Source: Sutcliffiella horikoshii (GTDB lineage Bacteria > Bacillota > Bacilli > Bacillales > Bacillaceae_I). From it: 64,000 nucleotides of DNA. The stretch covers positions 166,001-230,000 of the forward strand of contig NZ_CP082918.1 in assembly GCF_019931755.1 (NCBI RefSeq), given 5' to 3'. Position numbers and translations under genes: made by a program. The notes below the pieces were generated by a model, which did not search any database, had not been told where the DNA came from, and saw nothing but the letters and a program-made list of their open reading frames with translations. Shown one piece after another: positions 40,105 through 48,633 of this stretch; position 1 is the stretch's first letter; each line of letters starts with the position of its first letter.

Positions 40105-41667
40105 TTATTTTACAACCTTCACAATCTTTGCATCCTTACTTTCCAATCCAGTATTGGAAACGGAGGTTACGCCGTACGTATATTGCTTGTCTTCCTCTAC
40201 CGTGTTGTCTACATAAGTAGTCACACCCTCCGTAGAATACACAACATCCACGATATTTGCAGGGTCGTTATAATCTCCTTCTTGAAGTCCATCAAAACGG
40301 TAGATAACATATTTCCTTGCATCAGAATGCTTTTTGTCATCGATTGTTAGAGTGATACTGCCTTTTGTTTTGTCTGCTTTCATCGTATTTGGTTTTTGTG
40401 GAAGCTCTTCACCGTTCCACGGGGTTGCAGGCACTAGTGCAGGTTCTGTGTAGATTTCATTGGTGAGGATGTCTGCATAGCCAAGGTTATTTTTGATGAT
40501 TTGTCTAAGGGAGAAGTGCATTTGTCCAAATGTGTTATCGTCTTGGCGGTTGTCTAAAATCTGTTCAGGTAGCTCATATGGGTTATACCAGTTCTGGTCA
40601 AAGTTGTCTCCTACTTTGTAATCTGCTGTTCCGATATACAGGTTGACCGGATGGTTATAGGCATATTCTTCGACCTCGTTGCTCCACCAGTCAAGCAGGA
40701 TGGAATAATCAGCTGCTGCAAAACCGCGGGACCAGTAGATTTGCGGTGTAATATAATCGATGCTGCCGTCCTTGATCCATTGTCTTGTATCTGCGTAAAG
40801 ATCATCATAGTTTGTTTGACCTGCTGTCGTATCACTTCCTGTCGGGTCCATCGCAATATTTCTCCACACGCCAAACGGGGAAATACCAAACTGTACCCAG
40901 CTCTTCGTTTCTTTAATAGTGGAGTTAATCGCAGACACTAAGTTGTTTACGTTGTCGCGTCTCCAGTCCTCTATATTATCAAAGCCGCGCGGATCCGCTT
41001 CGAATTGTGCTTGATCGGGGAATTCCTCTCCAACTCTGCGATATGGATAGAAGTAGTCATCCATATGAACTGCTTCAATGTCATAGTTCGTTACAAGCTC
41101 CTCAACAGTAGAAAGCAGGTAATCCTGCACTCCCTGAATACCAGGATTCAAGTAGTATTGAAAACCGTATTTAACTACCCACTCAGGATGTTCTTTTGCG
41201 ACATTATCCTCTGAAAGGCTTTCTAATGTTTCAAAAGGCATCGTCACACGATACGGGTTTACCCATGCATGCACTTCAATACCGCGCGCATGAGATTCAT
41301 CAATCATAATCTGTAACGGGTCATACCCTGGATCTGTTCCTTGTGCTCCTCCAGTCACATACTTGGACCAAGGATCAATTTCAGATGGATAAAAAGCATC
41401 TGCTGTAGGTTTTACTTGATAAATGATCGTGTTAAAGTTTTTACCTTTTAGAAAATCAAGCGTTTGTTCTACCCAGGCTGTATAATCTGCTTCGTTCATG
41501 CCAGCTTTCACGTCAATGTTCTGAACCGTGGCAATCCAAGCTGCCCTCATCTCATGTTTTGGCTGCTGAGTCATTTCTGCACTCCCTTTCGTTGTAAAAA
41601 GAGGGAGAGTGAAGGAGAATAATAGTGCCGTAATTATTATGTACTTACATGCTTGTCCAAATTTCAT
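40105..41667 (-). CDS. Secreted glycoside hydrolase family 10-like protein (GHL10/YngK)
   Basis: A 520-residue exported protein. The signal peptide is YIIITALLFSFTLPLFTTKGSA. The GHL10 (DUF187) TIM-barrel spans about residues 38-400: MRAAWIATVQNIDV, FNTIIYQVKPTADAFYPS, ARGIEVHAWVNPYRV, DIEAVHMDDYFYPYRR and SIDYITPQIYWSRGF. A C-terminal fibronectin-like module ends with YTYGVTSVSNTGLESKDA. Relatives such as B. subtilis YngK are lipoproteins or secreted enzymes thought to cut cell-wall glycans. GAGGGGC precedes the start. A perfect cre site and an RpiR-like palindrome pair lie upstream, suggesting catabolite repression and induction by an amino sugar. Confidence 0.88.
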   Translation of the reverse strand: MKFGQACKYIIITALLFSFTLPLFTTKGSAEMTQQPKHEMRAAWIATVQNIDVKAGMNEADYTAWVEQTLDFLKGKNFNTIIYQVKPTADAFYPSEIDPWSKYVTGGAQGTDPGYDPLQIMIDESHARGIEVHAWVNPYRVTMPFETLESLSEDNVAKEHPEWVVKYGFQYYLNPGIQGVQDYLLSTVEELVTNYDIEAVHMDDYFYPYRRVGEEFPDQAQFEADPRGFDNIEDWRRDNVNNLVSAINSTIKETKSWVQFGISPFGVWRNIAMDPTGSDTTAGQTNYDDLYADTRQWIKDGSIDYITPQIYWSRGFAAADYSILLDWWSNEVEEYAYNHPVNLYIGTADYKVGDNFDQNWYNPYELPEQILDNRQDDNTFGQMHFSLRQIIKNNLGYADILTNEIYTEPALVPATPWNGEELPQKPNTMKADKTKGSITLTIDDKKHSDARKYVIYRFDGLQEGDYNDPANIVDVVYSTEGVTTYVDNTVEEDKQYTYGVTSVSNTGLESKDAKIVKVVK

Positions 41668-41694
41668 TTGTAGCCCCTCGCTTTCTTTTGATTT

Positions 41695-41708
41695 AGTAAA
41701 CGCTTACA
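41695..41708 (-). promoter_or_regulatory. Catabolite-responsive element (cre)
   Basis: On the minus strand TGTAAGCGTTTACT fits the CcpA consensus TGWAARCGYTTWCW at every position, 28 bases before the glycosidase start. Confidence 0.8.
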
Positions 41709-41714
41709 ATAAAC

Positions 41715-41761
41715 TTGAAATAATATTTCAAAAAATAACATAAAAGTTGAAATATTATTTC
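41715..41761. promoter_or_regulatory. Two RpiR-like palindromes upstream of the glycosidase
   Basis: TTGAAATAATATTTCAA (41715-41731), a perfect palindrome, and TTGAAATATTATTTC (41747-41761), 32 bases apart, adjacent to the cre site. The sequence resembles the GAAAT-ATTTC operators of RpiR/MurR-family regulators; the regulator itself is not in the window. Confidence 0.55.
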
Positions 41762-41872
41762 TGTTTTATTATAAAAGTAATGACAAATATGGTATATAAG
41801 ACGAAAGAATTAAAATGCAGAATATTCTAATATATTTTGTAATTATTTCGGCCTATTTTTTTAAAAAACCTA

Positions 41873-41903
41873 TTTACCTTTACGCAACGTCAAGGTGTAC
41901 ACT
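41873..41903 (+). promoter_or_regulatory. MerR-type promoter with 19-bp spacer
   Basis: TTTACC at 41873 and TACACT at 41898 are separated by 19 bases, too long for unaided sigma-A. The dyad ACCTT-11-AAGGT (41876-41896) fills the spacer. This is the layout of promoters activated by MerR-family twisting, here in front of the merR gene itself. Confidence 0.8.
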
Positions 41904-41927
41904 GAATTTGTCAGGAGGTGATCAGAG

Positions 41928-42695
41928 GTGGAATACACCGTACAGAAATTAGCAAAATTGGCTGGAGTGACAGGCAGGACGCTGCGTTATTATGATGAAA
42001 TTGGGATTCTTAAGCCGGCGAGAATGAGTGCTTCGGGGTATCGTATCTATGGGCAGGCGGAAGTGGATAAGCTGCAGCAAATCCTTTTTTACCGAGAGCT
42101 CGAGATAGATCTCGAAAGCATCCAAAAAATCATTAACGCTCCATCCTTTAATGAAGTGGAAGCACTTAAAGAACACCGTGACAGGCTTCTGACAAAGCAA
42201 AAGCGGCTCGAGGGCCTGATTGAAAGTGTAGACCGGACCCTGTCTGCGAAAGAAGGGAGCATTAACATGAGTGACAAAGAGAAGTTTGAAGCGTTCAAGC
42301 AGAACATGATAGATGAAAACGAAGCGAAATACGGCAAGGAAGTTCGCGGGAAATATGGCAACGAGACAATGGATAAATCAAATGCCAAGCTGAAAGGCAT
42401 GTCAAAGAATCAGTACGAGCAGGGAGAAAAGCTTGGGGAAGAGGTGCTGAAAGTCTTAAACGAGGCATTCAAAACCGGAGATCCTGCTGGAGAACTTGCG
42501 CAAAAAGCGGCAGACTTGCACCGTCAATGGTTAGGATTTTACTGGGATTCCTACTCTAAGGAAGCACATGCCGGCCTTGCTCAAATGTATGTCGATGACG
42601 AGCGATTTACTGCATTCTATGATAAAGAACAACCTGGTACTGCTGAGTTCCTACGGGATGCCATCTATATTTATACGGGAATGCAAAAACAGTAA
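41928..42695 (+). CDS. MerR-family regulator with TipAS domain
   Basis: A 255-residue activator of the TipA/Mta group, which bind drugs or other ligands and switch on efflux genes. The winged helix spans residues 1-70 (TVQKLAKLAGVTGRTLRYYD, then KPARMSASGYRIYG). A long dimer helix follows, and a TipAS domain fills residues about 130-255 (EKFEAFKQNMIDENEAKYG, WLGFYWDSYSKEAHAGLAQM, ERFTAFYDKEQPGTAEFL). The GTG start follows AGGAGGTGATC. Its promoter has the MerR 19-bp spacer, so autoactivation is likely. No transporter gene is adjacent; regulated targets may be elsewhere. Confidence 0.92.
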   Translation: MEYTVQKLAKLAGVTGRTLRYYDEIGILKPARMSASGYRIYGQAEVDKLQQILFYRELEIDLESIQKIINAPSFNEVEALKEHRDRLLTKQKRLEGLIESVDRTLSAKEGSINMSDKEKFEAFKQNMIDENEAKYGKEVRGKYGNETMDKSNAKLKGMSKNQYEQGEKLGEEVLKVLNEAFKTGDPAGELAQKAADLHRQWLGFYWDSYSKEAHAGLAQMYVDDERFTAFYDKEQPGTAEFLRDAIYIYTGMQKQ

Positions 42696-42707
42696 CTTAT
42701 ACCCAGT

Positions 42708-42739
42708 CCCGACTCCTTTCAAAGGGAGTCGGGATTTTT
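42708..42739 (+). terminator. Terminator of the merR-tipAS gene
   Basis: CCCGACTCC-TTTCAAA-GGGAGTCGGG followed by ATTTTT. Confidence 0.88.
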
Positions 42740-42756
42740 CTACTAATCTACAAATA

Positions 42757-42785
42757 TTGACTTTACAACGAAACTATAATAGAAT
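42757..42785 (+). promoter_or_regulatory. Possible promoter of the riboswitch transcript
   Basis: TTGACT at 42757 and TAGAAT at 42780 with a 17-base spacer. Alternative TATAAT boxes at 42775, 42824 and 42835 lack a good -35. Confidence 0.45.
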
Positions 42786-42841
42786 TTTTCTTGATAGTTT
42801 ATGAGTTTAAGCTATCGCTCACATATAATGAGCTTATAATA

Positions 42842-42945
42842 CTCCAAAGGGGAGTAGCTAACAGTTATGTCGTCAATCCGTGACAGTAAAGTCACCGGCT
42901 TAACTGGCAACATTTCAGATGTTGTTTGCGAGACCTTTGCCACTT
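42842..42945 (+). ncRNA. Manganese riboswitch (yybP-ykoY) aptamer
   Basis: The conserved blocks of the Mn2+ aptamer are in order: AAAGGGGAGTAGC, then GTCGTCAATCCGTGAC, GTCACCGGCTTAACTGGCAA, a local hairpin AACATTTCAGATGTT, and GCGAGACCTTTGCC. The first and last blocks close the long P1-side junction. Metal binding is expected to relieve the downstream terminator, as in the L. lactis and B. subtilis examples. Confidence 0.9.
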
Positions 42946-42973
42946 AGGTACAGGTTAAATAACTTTACAAATA

Positions 42974-43008
42974 AACCTCTACCAGTTTTTGGTGGAGGCT
43001 TTTTTATA
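42974..43008 (+). terminator. Riboswitch expression-platform terminator
   Basis: AACCTCTACCA-GTTTT-TGGTGGAGG followed by CTTTTTT, 29 bases after the aptamer. It is placed to be controlled by aptamer folding. Confidence 0.85.
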
Positions 43009-43120
43009 TTCAGACAGGGGGAGAGTTCTAATCTAAAATTAGGTGGAATAGTTAAAGGTAAAGGTAGAAAAAATAAAAGTGGAAATTTTCGGAGGTGAAT
43101 CCCTCTTTTGAGGGAAACAA

Positions 43121-44455
43121 TTGGATATTGACAGTATATTAATTATGAACTTACTTTTAGTGGCTTTGTTAATAGGTTTAACAGCATTCTTCGTTGGATC
43201 TGAGTTTGCAGTGGTAAAGGTGCGTATGTCCCGTATTGACCAATTGATTGCAGAAGGTAACAAGACAGCGGTTGTGGCAAAAAAGCTTATTTCCGACCTG
43301 GATTATTACTTGTCTGCGTGTCAGCTTGGAATTACAGTGACAGCGCTAGGTCTTGGTTGGTTAGGAAAACCGACTGTTGAAAGACTATTATATCCGCTAT
43401 TTGAAAACTTTGGTGTACCGGAAACCGTTACAACTTTTGTTTCGTTTGCGGTGGCGTTCTCCCTTGTTACATTCTTGCACGTTGTAGTCGGAGAACTCGC
43501 ACCAAAGACGCTTGCGATTCAGTTTGCGGAAAAAATGACGTTGCTTCTTGCGAGACCATTATATTGGTTTGGTAAGCTGATGTACCCATTAATCTGGACA
43601 TTGAACGGTTCAGCGCGTATGTTGCTTCGCATGTTCGGTGTACAACCTGCAAGTCATGAGCAGGCCCATTCAGAAGAAGAGCTTAAAATCATTATGACGC
43701 AAAGTTTTGAAAGTGGAGAAATTAATCAAACAGAACTATCCTACATGGAAAATATATTCACTTTTGACGAAAGAGTCGCAAGGGACATTATGATTCCGCG
43801 CGTGCAAATCGTCACTTTATCTAATAGCATGACCAGAGAAGAAATTATCAGCGTATTGGATGAACACCAATACACCCGTTATCCTGTTACAGAGGATGGG
43901 GACAAAGATAATATTCTCGGATTTGTGAACGTAAAGGAAATGCTTACAAACTTCGCTGCGGGCAGAGCAGGGGAGATGAAAGACTTCCTTCACGAGCTTC
44001 CGCTAATTCATGAGGTGACCTCCCTTCAAGATGCTTTATTAAAAATGCAGGAAGAGCAGGTTCATATCGCATTAGTCATTGATGAGTACGGTGGTACTGC
44101 CGGTATCCTCACGATGGAAGATATCCTTGAAGAAATCGTAGGGGAAATCCGCGATGAATTTGATGCAGATGAAGTACCGGATATTCAAGAAATCGAAACA
44201 GATCTTTATCATATAAATGGCCTTGTCTTGTTGACAGATATTGAACACCAATTCGGGGTAATATTTGATGAAAAGGATGATATCGATACGATTGGCGGCT
44301 GGATGCAGGTAATGCTGCAGGAGCTAGAAGACGATGAAGAGCAACATATTAAACATGGTGAGAACATTTGGACAGTACTTGAAATGGAAAATCACCAGGT
44401 AAAGCAAGTTGGCCTTCAGTTACATGCACTATCAAATCAGCATCAACAGTCATAA
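43121..44455 (+). CDS. CNNM/CorC-family divalent-cation transporter
   Basis: A 444-residue hemolysin-C/CorC family membrane protein. The N-terminal CNNM domain (residues 1-190; FFVGSEFAVVKVRMSRID, VTALGLGWLGKPTVERLL, VVVGELAPKTLAIQ) holds four helices. A pair of CBS domains (IMIPRVQIVTL, YTRYPVTEDGDKDNILGFV and HIALVIDEYGGTAGILTMED) and a CorC_HlyC C-terminal domain follow. The TTG start follows GAGGGAAAC. B. subtilis relatives include the Mg2+ exporter MpfA. The Mn2+ riboswitch upstream predicts manganese-induced expression and points to Mn2+ or Mg2+/Mn2+ export. Confidence 0.93.
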   Translation: MDIDSILIMNLLLVALLIGLTAFFVGSEFAVVKVRMSRIDQLIAEGNKTAVVAKKLISDLDYYLSACQLGITVTALGLGWLGKPTVERLLYPLFENFGVPETVTTFVSFAVAFSLVTFLHVVVGELAPKTLAIQFAEKMTLLLARPLYWFGKLMYPLIWTLNGSARMLLRMFGVQPASHEQAHSEEELKIIMTQSFESGEINQTELSYMENIFTFDERVARDIMIPRVQIVTLSNSMTREEIISVLDEHQYTRYPVTEDGDKDNILGFVNVKEMLTNFAAGRAGEMKDFLHELPLIHEVTSLQDALLKMQEEQVHIALVIDEYGGTAGILTMEDILEEIVGEIRDEFDADEVPDIQEIETDLYHINGLVLLTDIEHQFGVIFDEKDDIDTIGGWMQVMLQELEDDEEQHIKHGENIWTVLEMENHQVKQVGLQLHALSNQHQQS

Positions 44456-44460
44456 TAAAT

Positions 44461-44503
44461 AAGAGGGTGTCGCTCTTCTTCACGGAAGAGCGACACCCTC
44501 TTT
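44461..44503. terminator. Strong bidirectional terminator between two CNNM genes
   Basis: AAGAGGGTGTCGCTCTTC pairs perfectly with GAAGAGCGACACCCTCTT around TTCACG, an 18-bp stem between convergent genes. Confidence 0.93.
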
Positions 44504-44507
44504 ACGT

Positions 44508-45737
44508 TTAATTAGCTTTTTTCTTAACTTTCACTTGCTTGATGACATTGTCCTCCATCTTCAAAATGTCAAAGTGGAGGTGATGATACTCAAGGGATTC
44601 ACCCTCTGTTGGTATATGGCCAAGCTCTTTGAAAAGAAACCCTGCAACCGTGTCCTCTTCTTCAGGCACCTTTGTTTTAAACACTTCATTAAAACGCCGG
44701 ATGGCAATTTTTCCATGACAGATGATTTGAGTGTCCGTTAATTCTTCAATGAGAATTTCCCCGGATTCATCCGTTTCATCCTCAATTTCCTGCCCGATCA
44801 TGGCTTCAATAATATCTTCATGGCTGATGAGTCCTGTCGTCCCACCGTACTCATCAATAACAATAGCCATATGTTTTTTCTCTTTAAGCATCATCTTAAA
44901 TACTTTTTCAATAGAGGTGGATTCTGCAACAAACAGTGGATTGGTATCCATGAAGTCCTTGATCTCTAAGTCCGGTCTCAGAGACCAATTCAACAAAAAT
45001 TTAGCATGAAACACGCCGATAATGTTATCCATATTATCTTTGTAGACAGGATAACGTGTATAACTACTATCCATTACAAAGCTTCTCGCGTCTTCAAAAG
45101 TAATATCACAAGGCAACCCATGAATCTCAATCCGCGGTGTCTTCAACGCATCACGGACATCCTTGGTATAGAAATCAATGGCACCGAGAATATGCTGCGA
45201 TTCTTCCTCGTAAAATGTTCCCTCCGTGCGGCCGATGTCCACCATCGTTCTAAGCTCTTCCTTGGAAAGAGTTGCCTCTTGGACCATTCCCCTTGAAAGA
45301 AGGCGGATGATGAAATTAGTAAGGATAGAAAGCAAAAAGATCAGGGGCTTTAAGACAAAAAGTAGAATGGAAATGACAGGTGCCACAATAAACGCTACAT
45401 TATTGGCAAAAGTAGCGGCAATGGATTTTGGCACGACCTCTGCACAGATAATCAAAACGACAGTCAGAACAGCAGTAGCAACCCCAACATTCCAGCCATA
45501 ATCAATAGCAATAAGTGTTACAAGTGTCGGCAACATGATGTTGGCAACGTTATTTCCGATTAGTATGGCTGTAATAAACTGGTCAGGGCGTTCAATCAGC
45601 TTCAACAACTTTTGAGCAGCAAGGTCCCCGTTTTCTGCTCGGATTTGAATTTTCATCTTATTAACAGCTGTCAGCGCCGTTTCACTCCCCGACAAGAAAA
45701 AAGACATAAATAAGAAAAAAGCTATCGCAATAAACAA
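44508..45737 (-). CDS. Second CNNM/CorC-family transporter
   Basis: A 409-residue paralogue of the neighbouring protein, with CNNM domain (FLSGSETALTAVNKMKI, LIGNNVANIMLPTLV, EVVPKSIAATFANN), CBS pair (SSYTRYPVYKDNMDNIIGVF, MAIVIDEYGGTTGLISHEDI) and CorC_HlyC domain. The two proteins are clearly diverged, so this is not a recent duplication. The TTG start lies 10 bases after AGGAGG. No riboswitch precedes this gene, so the two are likely regulated differently. Confidence 0.92.
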   Translation of the reverse strand: MFIAIAFFLFMSFFLSGSETALTAVNKMKIQIRAENGDLAAQKLLKLIERPDQFITAILIGNNVANIMLPTLVTLIAIDYGWNVGVATAVLTVVLIICAEVVPKSIAATFANNVAFIVAPVISILLFVLKPLIFLLSILTNFIIRLLSRGMVQEATLSKEELRTMVDIGRTEGTFYEEESQHILGAIDFYTKDVRDALKTPRIEIHGLPCDITFEDARSFVMDSSYTRYPVYKDNMDNIIGVFHAKFLLNWSLRPDLEIKDFMDTNPLFVAESTSIEKVFKMMLKEKKHMAIVIDEYGGTTGLISHEDIIEAMIGQEIEDETDESGEILIEELTDTQIICHGKIAIRRFNEVFKTKVPEEEDTVAGFLFKELGHIPTEGESLEYHHLHFDILKMEDNVIKQVKVKKKAN

Positions 45738-45942
45738 AGTATGTAGTCCTCCTAAATTAAGTTAGTTCTAATTTCCCCTTTTTCCACCTTCACATGCATT
45801 ATCCATAATTTTATGGATTGACCTTTATGTTTTTCTCTAATATGCTTTATAGGTTATTCTATTATTAAACATATCATTAATTTAAATAATAATATAAACA
45901 ACCTAAAAAGAAAAAGTTTAAGTAGAGATAGGAGAGAAAACA

Positions 45943-47109
45943 GTGGAAAAAGACTATAAACCTCAGTTGGATACCACGTTGATTTTTCTTATGGGGATTA
46001 TGGTAGTAGCAAGTCTTTTTGCATTAAAGAGTGTAGAGCCCACGTTACCGCCCGTCCTGCAAAACATAAATTTCATGCAAAAGCAGCTGATGTGGTTCGT
46101 TGTAGGAGCCATTGGTATCGGGATATCATTGCTAATACATTTTGACTACTTACGGAACCTGGCTTGGATTACATACGGCATGGGAGTCGTACTGTTACTC
46201 GGGCTGGAGTTTAACGTCCCATCATCCTTTGTCAGTACCATAAAAGGGGCAACAAGTTGGTACACGCTTCCAGGCCTTGGTAATATCCAACCATCGGAAT
46301 TGATGAAGATTTCCATCATATTAGTCTTGAGTAAAATTATTGCCGACCACCGTGCCCAATATGAAGTAGCAACTTTGCGCGACAGTTATTTGCTACTTGG
46401 GAAAATAATCGCAGCCTCCAGCATTCCGTTATTCCTTGTAGCGAAACAGCCGGATATGGGTACGACGCTTGTTTATTGTGCAATCATTGCTGCCATGATT
46501 CTTGTGTCGGGGATCAAGTGGAGCATCATCCTCTCGCTCGTAGGCGCTGCGATAGGTTTCATTGCACTATTCTTATATATTTTCATTGCACACCCAACGT
46601 TTTTCCATACCTACCTAATCCCTGAATATCAACTGGACCGTTTCTACGGCTGGTTGAACCCTTATGAATACCAGGACGTCCAAGGCTTCCAGCTCGTACG
46701 GTCCCTGCTTGCCATCGGATCTGGGGAGTACACAGGTTCAGGTTACGGCGAGATGAACGTCTACCTGCCGGAAGCACACACAGACTTTATCTTTGCCGCC
46801 ATCGCCAGCCAGTTCGGCTTTATGGGCGCAACGGTTGTTATATCGTTGTTTTTCTTCCTTATTTATAAAATCACCTTCATTGCCATGGAATGCCATGATA
46901 CGTACGGTACTTACCTTTGCGCAGGAGTTATCGGCATGCTGACCTTCCAAGTGTTCCAAAATATCGGCATGACCATTGGGTTGCTTCCTATTACAGGAAT
47001 TCCACTGCCGTTTTTCAGCTACGGAGGGAGTTCGCTTCTGACGTATATGATTGCGGTCGGGATTGTGTTGAATGTTCAGATTAGGACTAGGAAGTATTTT
47101 TTTGAATGA
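45943..47109 (+). CDS. RodA/FtsW/SpoVE-family SEDS protein
   Basis: SEDS proteins polymerise peptidoglycan glycan strands together with a class B PBP. The 388-residue protein has about ten helices. Diagnostic stretches are NIQPSELMKISIILVLSKII, LVAKQPDMGTTLVY (with the conserved catalytic-loop aspartate), LPEAHTDFIFAAIASQFGF and GLLPITGIPLPFFSYGGSS. Features closer to RodA than FtsW include the short cytoplasmic N-terminus. The GTG start follows GGAGAG. It is monocistronic; the partner PBP is not adjacent, so the exact role (elongation or sporulation) is open. Confidence 0.9.
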   Translation: MEKDYKPQLDTTLIFLMGIMVVASLFALKSVEPTLPPVLQNINFMQKQLMWFVVGAIGIGISLLIHFDYLRNLAWITYGMGVVLLLGLEFNVPSSFVSTIKGATSWYTLPGLGNIQPSELMKISIILVLSKIIADHRAQYEVATLRDSYLLLGKIIAASSIPLFLVAKQPDMGTTLVYCAIIAAMILVSGIKWSIILSLVGAAIGFIALFLYIFIAHPTFFHTYLIPEYQLDRFYGWLNPYEYQDVQGFQLVRSLLAIGSGEYTGSGYGEMNVYLPEAHTDFIFAAIASQFGFMGATVVISLFFFLIYKITFIAMECHDTYGTYLCAGVIGMLTFQVFQNIGMTIGLLPITGIPLPFFSYGGSSLLTYMIAVGIVLNVQIRTRKYFFE

Positions 47110-47241
47110 TTGGATTTGGATCCCTTACTGCTTAGAGTGGTAGGGGATCTTTGTATGATGAGGATTAACTTGAAAAAGTATGAATGATACGGGTTGTCTG
47201 ATATATAATGGGAAGTAGAGAACAGAAACGGGGGTTCAGAG

Positions 47242-47652
47242 ATGTATATATTTGGTTTAGTATTATTTGCGATTAGCTTTGGTCTAATCGGATTCGGGGT
47301 ATTCACGACGCTGGTCAGATCTGAAAAGAAAAAAGGGCGCATTTCGCTTGTGGTTGGGACAGTGCTGCTCATTACGACGTTTGTGATGTACACGTATTTC
47401 CCTTCTGCATCTGGTGAAGATCAAATTACGGTAGAAAGTGTGGCAGTGACGGAAGCTGAGAACGGTGCTTATCGTTGTTCGGTTACCGAAACAGATTATA
47501 ATGGGCTTACTTATCATTATGAAGCAGCGACCGAAAAGGATGCAGAAGCATTCTGCGACCAGTTTGAGGTCGGAAAAGAATATACAATTTCTTTTGAATA
47601 TGATTTAGATACTGAGGAGTATACCTTGGTGGAGTTGAAAGGCCAGGAGTAA
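47242..47652 (+). CDS. Membrane-anchored protein of unknown function
   Basis: A 136-residue protein with two N-terminal hydrophobic segments (FGLVLFAISFGLIGFGVF and ISLVVGTVLLITTFVMYTYF) and an acidic external domain of about 80 residues with two cysteines (RCSVTETDYNG and DAEAFCDQFEVG) and beta-strand character (YTISFEYDLDTEEYTLVEL). I do not recognise a family. The ribosome site is GGGGG upstream of ATG 47242. Monocistronic. Confidence 0.7.
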   Translation: MYIFGLVLFAISFGLIGFGVFTTLVRSEKKKGRISLVVGTVLLITTFVMYTYFPSASGEDQITVESVAVTEAENGAYRCSVTETDYNGLTYHYEAATEKDAEAFCDQFEVGKEYTISFEYDLDTEEYTLVELKGQE

Positions 47653-47657
47653 TGAGG

Positions 47658-47700
47658 AACACCTAAGGAAGCGCTAGTTGCTGCACTTAGGTGTTTTTTT
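47658..47700 (+). terminator. Terminator after the 47.2 kb gene
   Basis: AACACCTAAG pairs with CTTAGGTGTT, followed by TTTTT. Confidence 0.82.
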
Positions 47701-47742
47701 AAAAAGAGGGGTTTTGGAAACTAGGTTAATTAAAATTCCCCA

Positions 47743-47774
47743 TTGACCATGTGGTGCACCACACAGTTTAAACT
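47743..47774 (+). promoter_or_regulatory. MerR-type promoter with central palindrome
   Basis: TTGACC at 47743 and TTAAAC or TAAACT 19-20 bases later, with the perfect palindrome GTGGTGCACCAC (47751-47762) in the spacer. The spacing and dyad suggest control by the MerR protein encoded just downstream. Confidence 0.7.
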
Positions 47775-47793
47775 AAACAAAGGAGGGCAAGAA

Positions 47794-48141
47794 ATGTACA
47801 AAGTCAGTGAATTTTCCGAGATGACCGGGCTCAGCAAGGAGACCCTGCGCTATTATGCGGAAGTGAAGCTGATCGAGCCTGCCTATATCGACCCGAAAAA
47901 TAACTACCGATATTACGATGATGGCAGTTATTTTCTGGCCTTACTTTTAGTGAAACTGAGGAGCTTCGGGTTCACCATCCAAGAGATGATTTCGGTGATG
48001 GAGGATGAATCGTTTGCACACCTAGAAGACTTACTCATTCAAAAGAAAGAAACGATACGACTCCAAATGGTGGAGTTGCAACAAAAAACAGAAGAAATCG
48101 ATGCTTTCTTGGCGTCAGGAAAGGAGACAAAAGAACAATGA
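47794..48141 (+). CDS. MerR-family regulator
   Basis: A 115-residue regulator with the MerR winged helix (YKVSEFSEMTGLSKETLRYY, then EPAYIDPKNNYRYYDDG) and a dimerisation coiled coil (LEDLLIQKKETIRLQMVELQ), but no ligand domain. ATG 47794 follows AAAGGAGGGC. Its stop overlaps the SRPBCC start by 4 bases, so the SRPBCC protein may supply ligand sensing or be the regulated product. Confidence 0.9.
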   Translation: MYKVSEFSEMTGLSKETLRYYAEVKLIEPAYIDPKNNYRYYDDGSYFLALLLVKLRSFGFTIQEMISVMEDESFAHLEDLLIQKKETIRLQMVELQQKTEEIDAFLASGKETKEQ

Positions 48142-48587
48142 TTCAATGGCAAGAAGAACGAGTGCTACCTGTTCCTATTGAAAAAGTATGGGAACTCTTC
48201 CTCGACAAGAATATCAAAAGGACCATGCCGAAAGTGGAGGAACATACGCTAATAGAAAAAACAGAAACAGAGGTGGGTGCAAAACACCAGCAAACATATC
48301 GAGAAGGCAAGCGGGTGGAAACGTATATCGTGGAGACGCTGGCTTATGAGGACAAGCCTGACAGGAAACATAAACAAATAGCTTTTGTACTCGGAAAGGC
48401 ATTTGAAATCAATTTGTCTTTTACGCTGGAAAAGGTTGATGAGACGCATACACGCTTCATTTATGCTGGGCATAATAAAGGTGTTAATTTTGTGGGGCGG
48501 GCGATGCTGAAGCTTGGCAGCGAGAAGAGCAACAACAAAGTTGTGCAGGAGTACATGGACCGAGTAGAAACGGAATCGATGAAATAG
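48138..48587 (+). CDS. SRPBCC-fold protein
   Basis: A 149-residue protein with the START/polyketide-cyclase-like fold: IQWQEERVLPVPIEKVWELF at the N-terminus, a central beta-sheet (GAKHQQTYREGKRVETYIVE, INLSFTLEKVDETHTRFIY) and a long C-terminal helix. This fold binds hydrophobic ligands. It is translationally coupled to the MerR gene. A lipid- or drug-binding role under MerR control is inferred. Confidence 0.85.
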   Translation: MIQWQEERVLPVPIEKVWELFLDKNIKRTMPKVEEHTLIEKTETEVGAKHQQTYREGKRVETYIVETLAYEDKPDRKHKQIAFVLGKAFEINLSFTLEKVDETHTRFIYAGHNKGVNFVGRAMLKLGSEKSNNKVVQEYMDRVETESMK

Positions 48588-48590
48588 AAT

Positions 48591-48633
48591 GGGAGCTGAC
48601 GCTATTAAAAACGCGCAGCTCCAGTTTTATTTT
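48591..48633. terminator. Terminator between the SRPBCC gene and the HAAS operon
   Basis: GGAGCTG pairs with CAGCTCC, followed by AGTTTTATTTT; located between convergent genes. Confidence 0.65.

Noticed and set aside
42842..43008. Magnesium M-box riboswitch
   Set aside because: The conserved blocks match the yybP-ykoY manganese aptamer, not the M-box.
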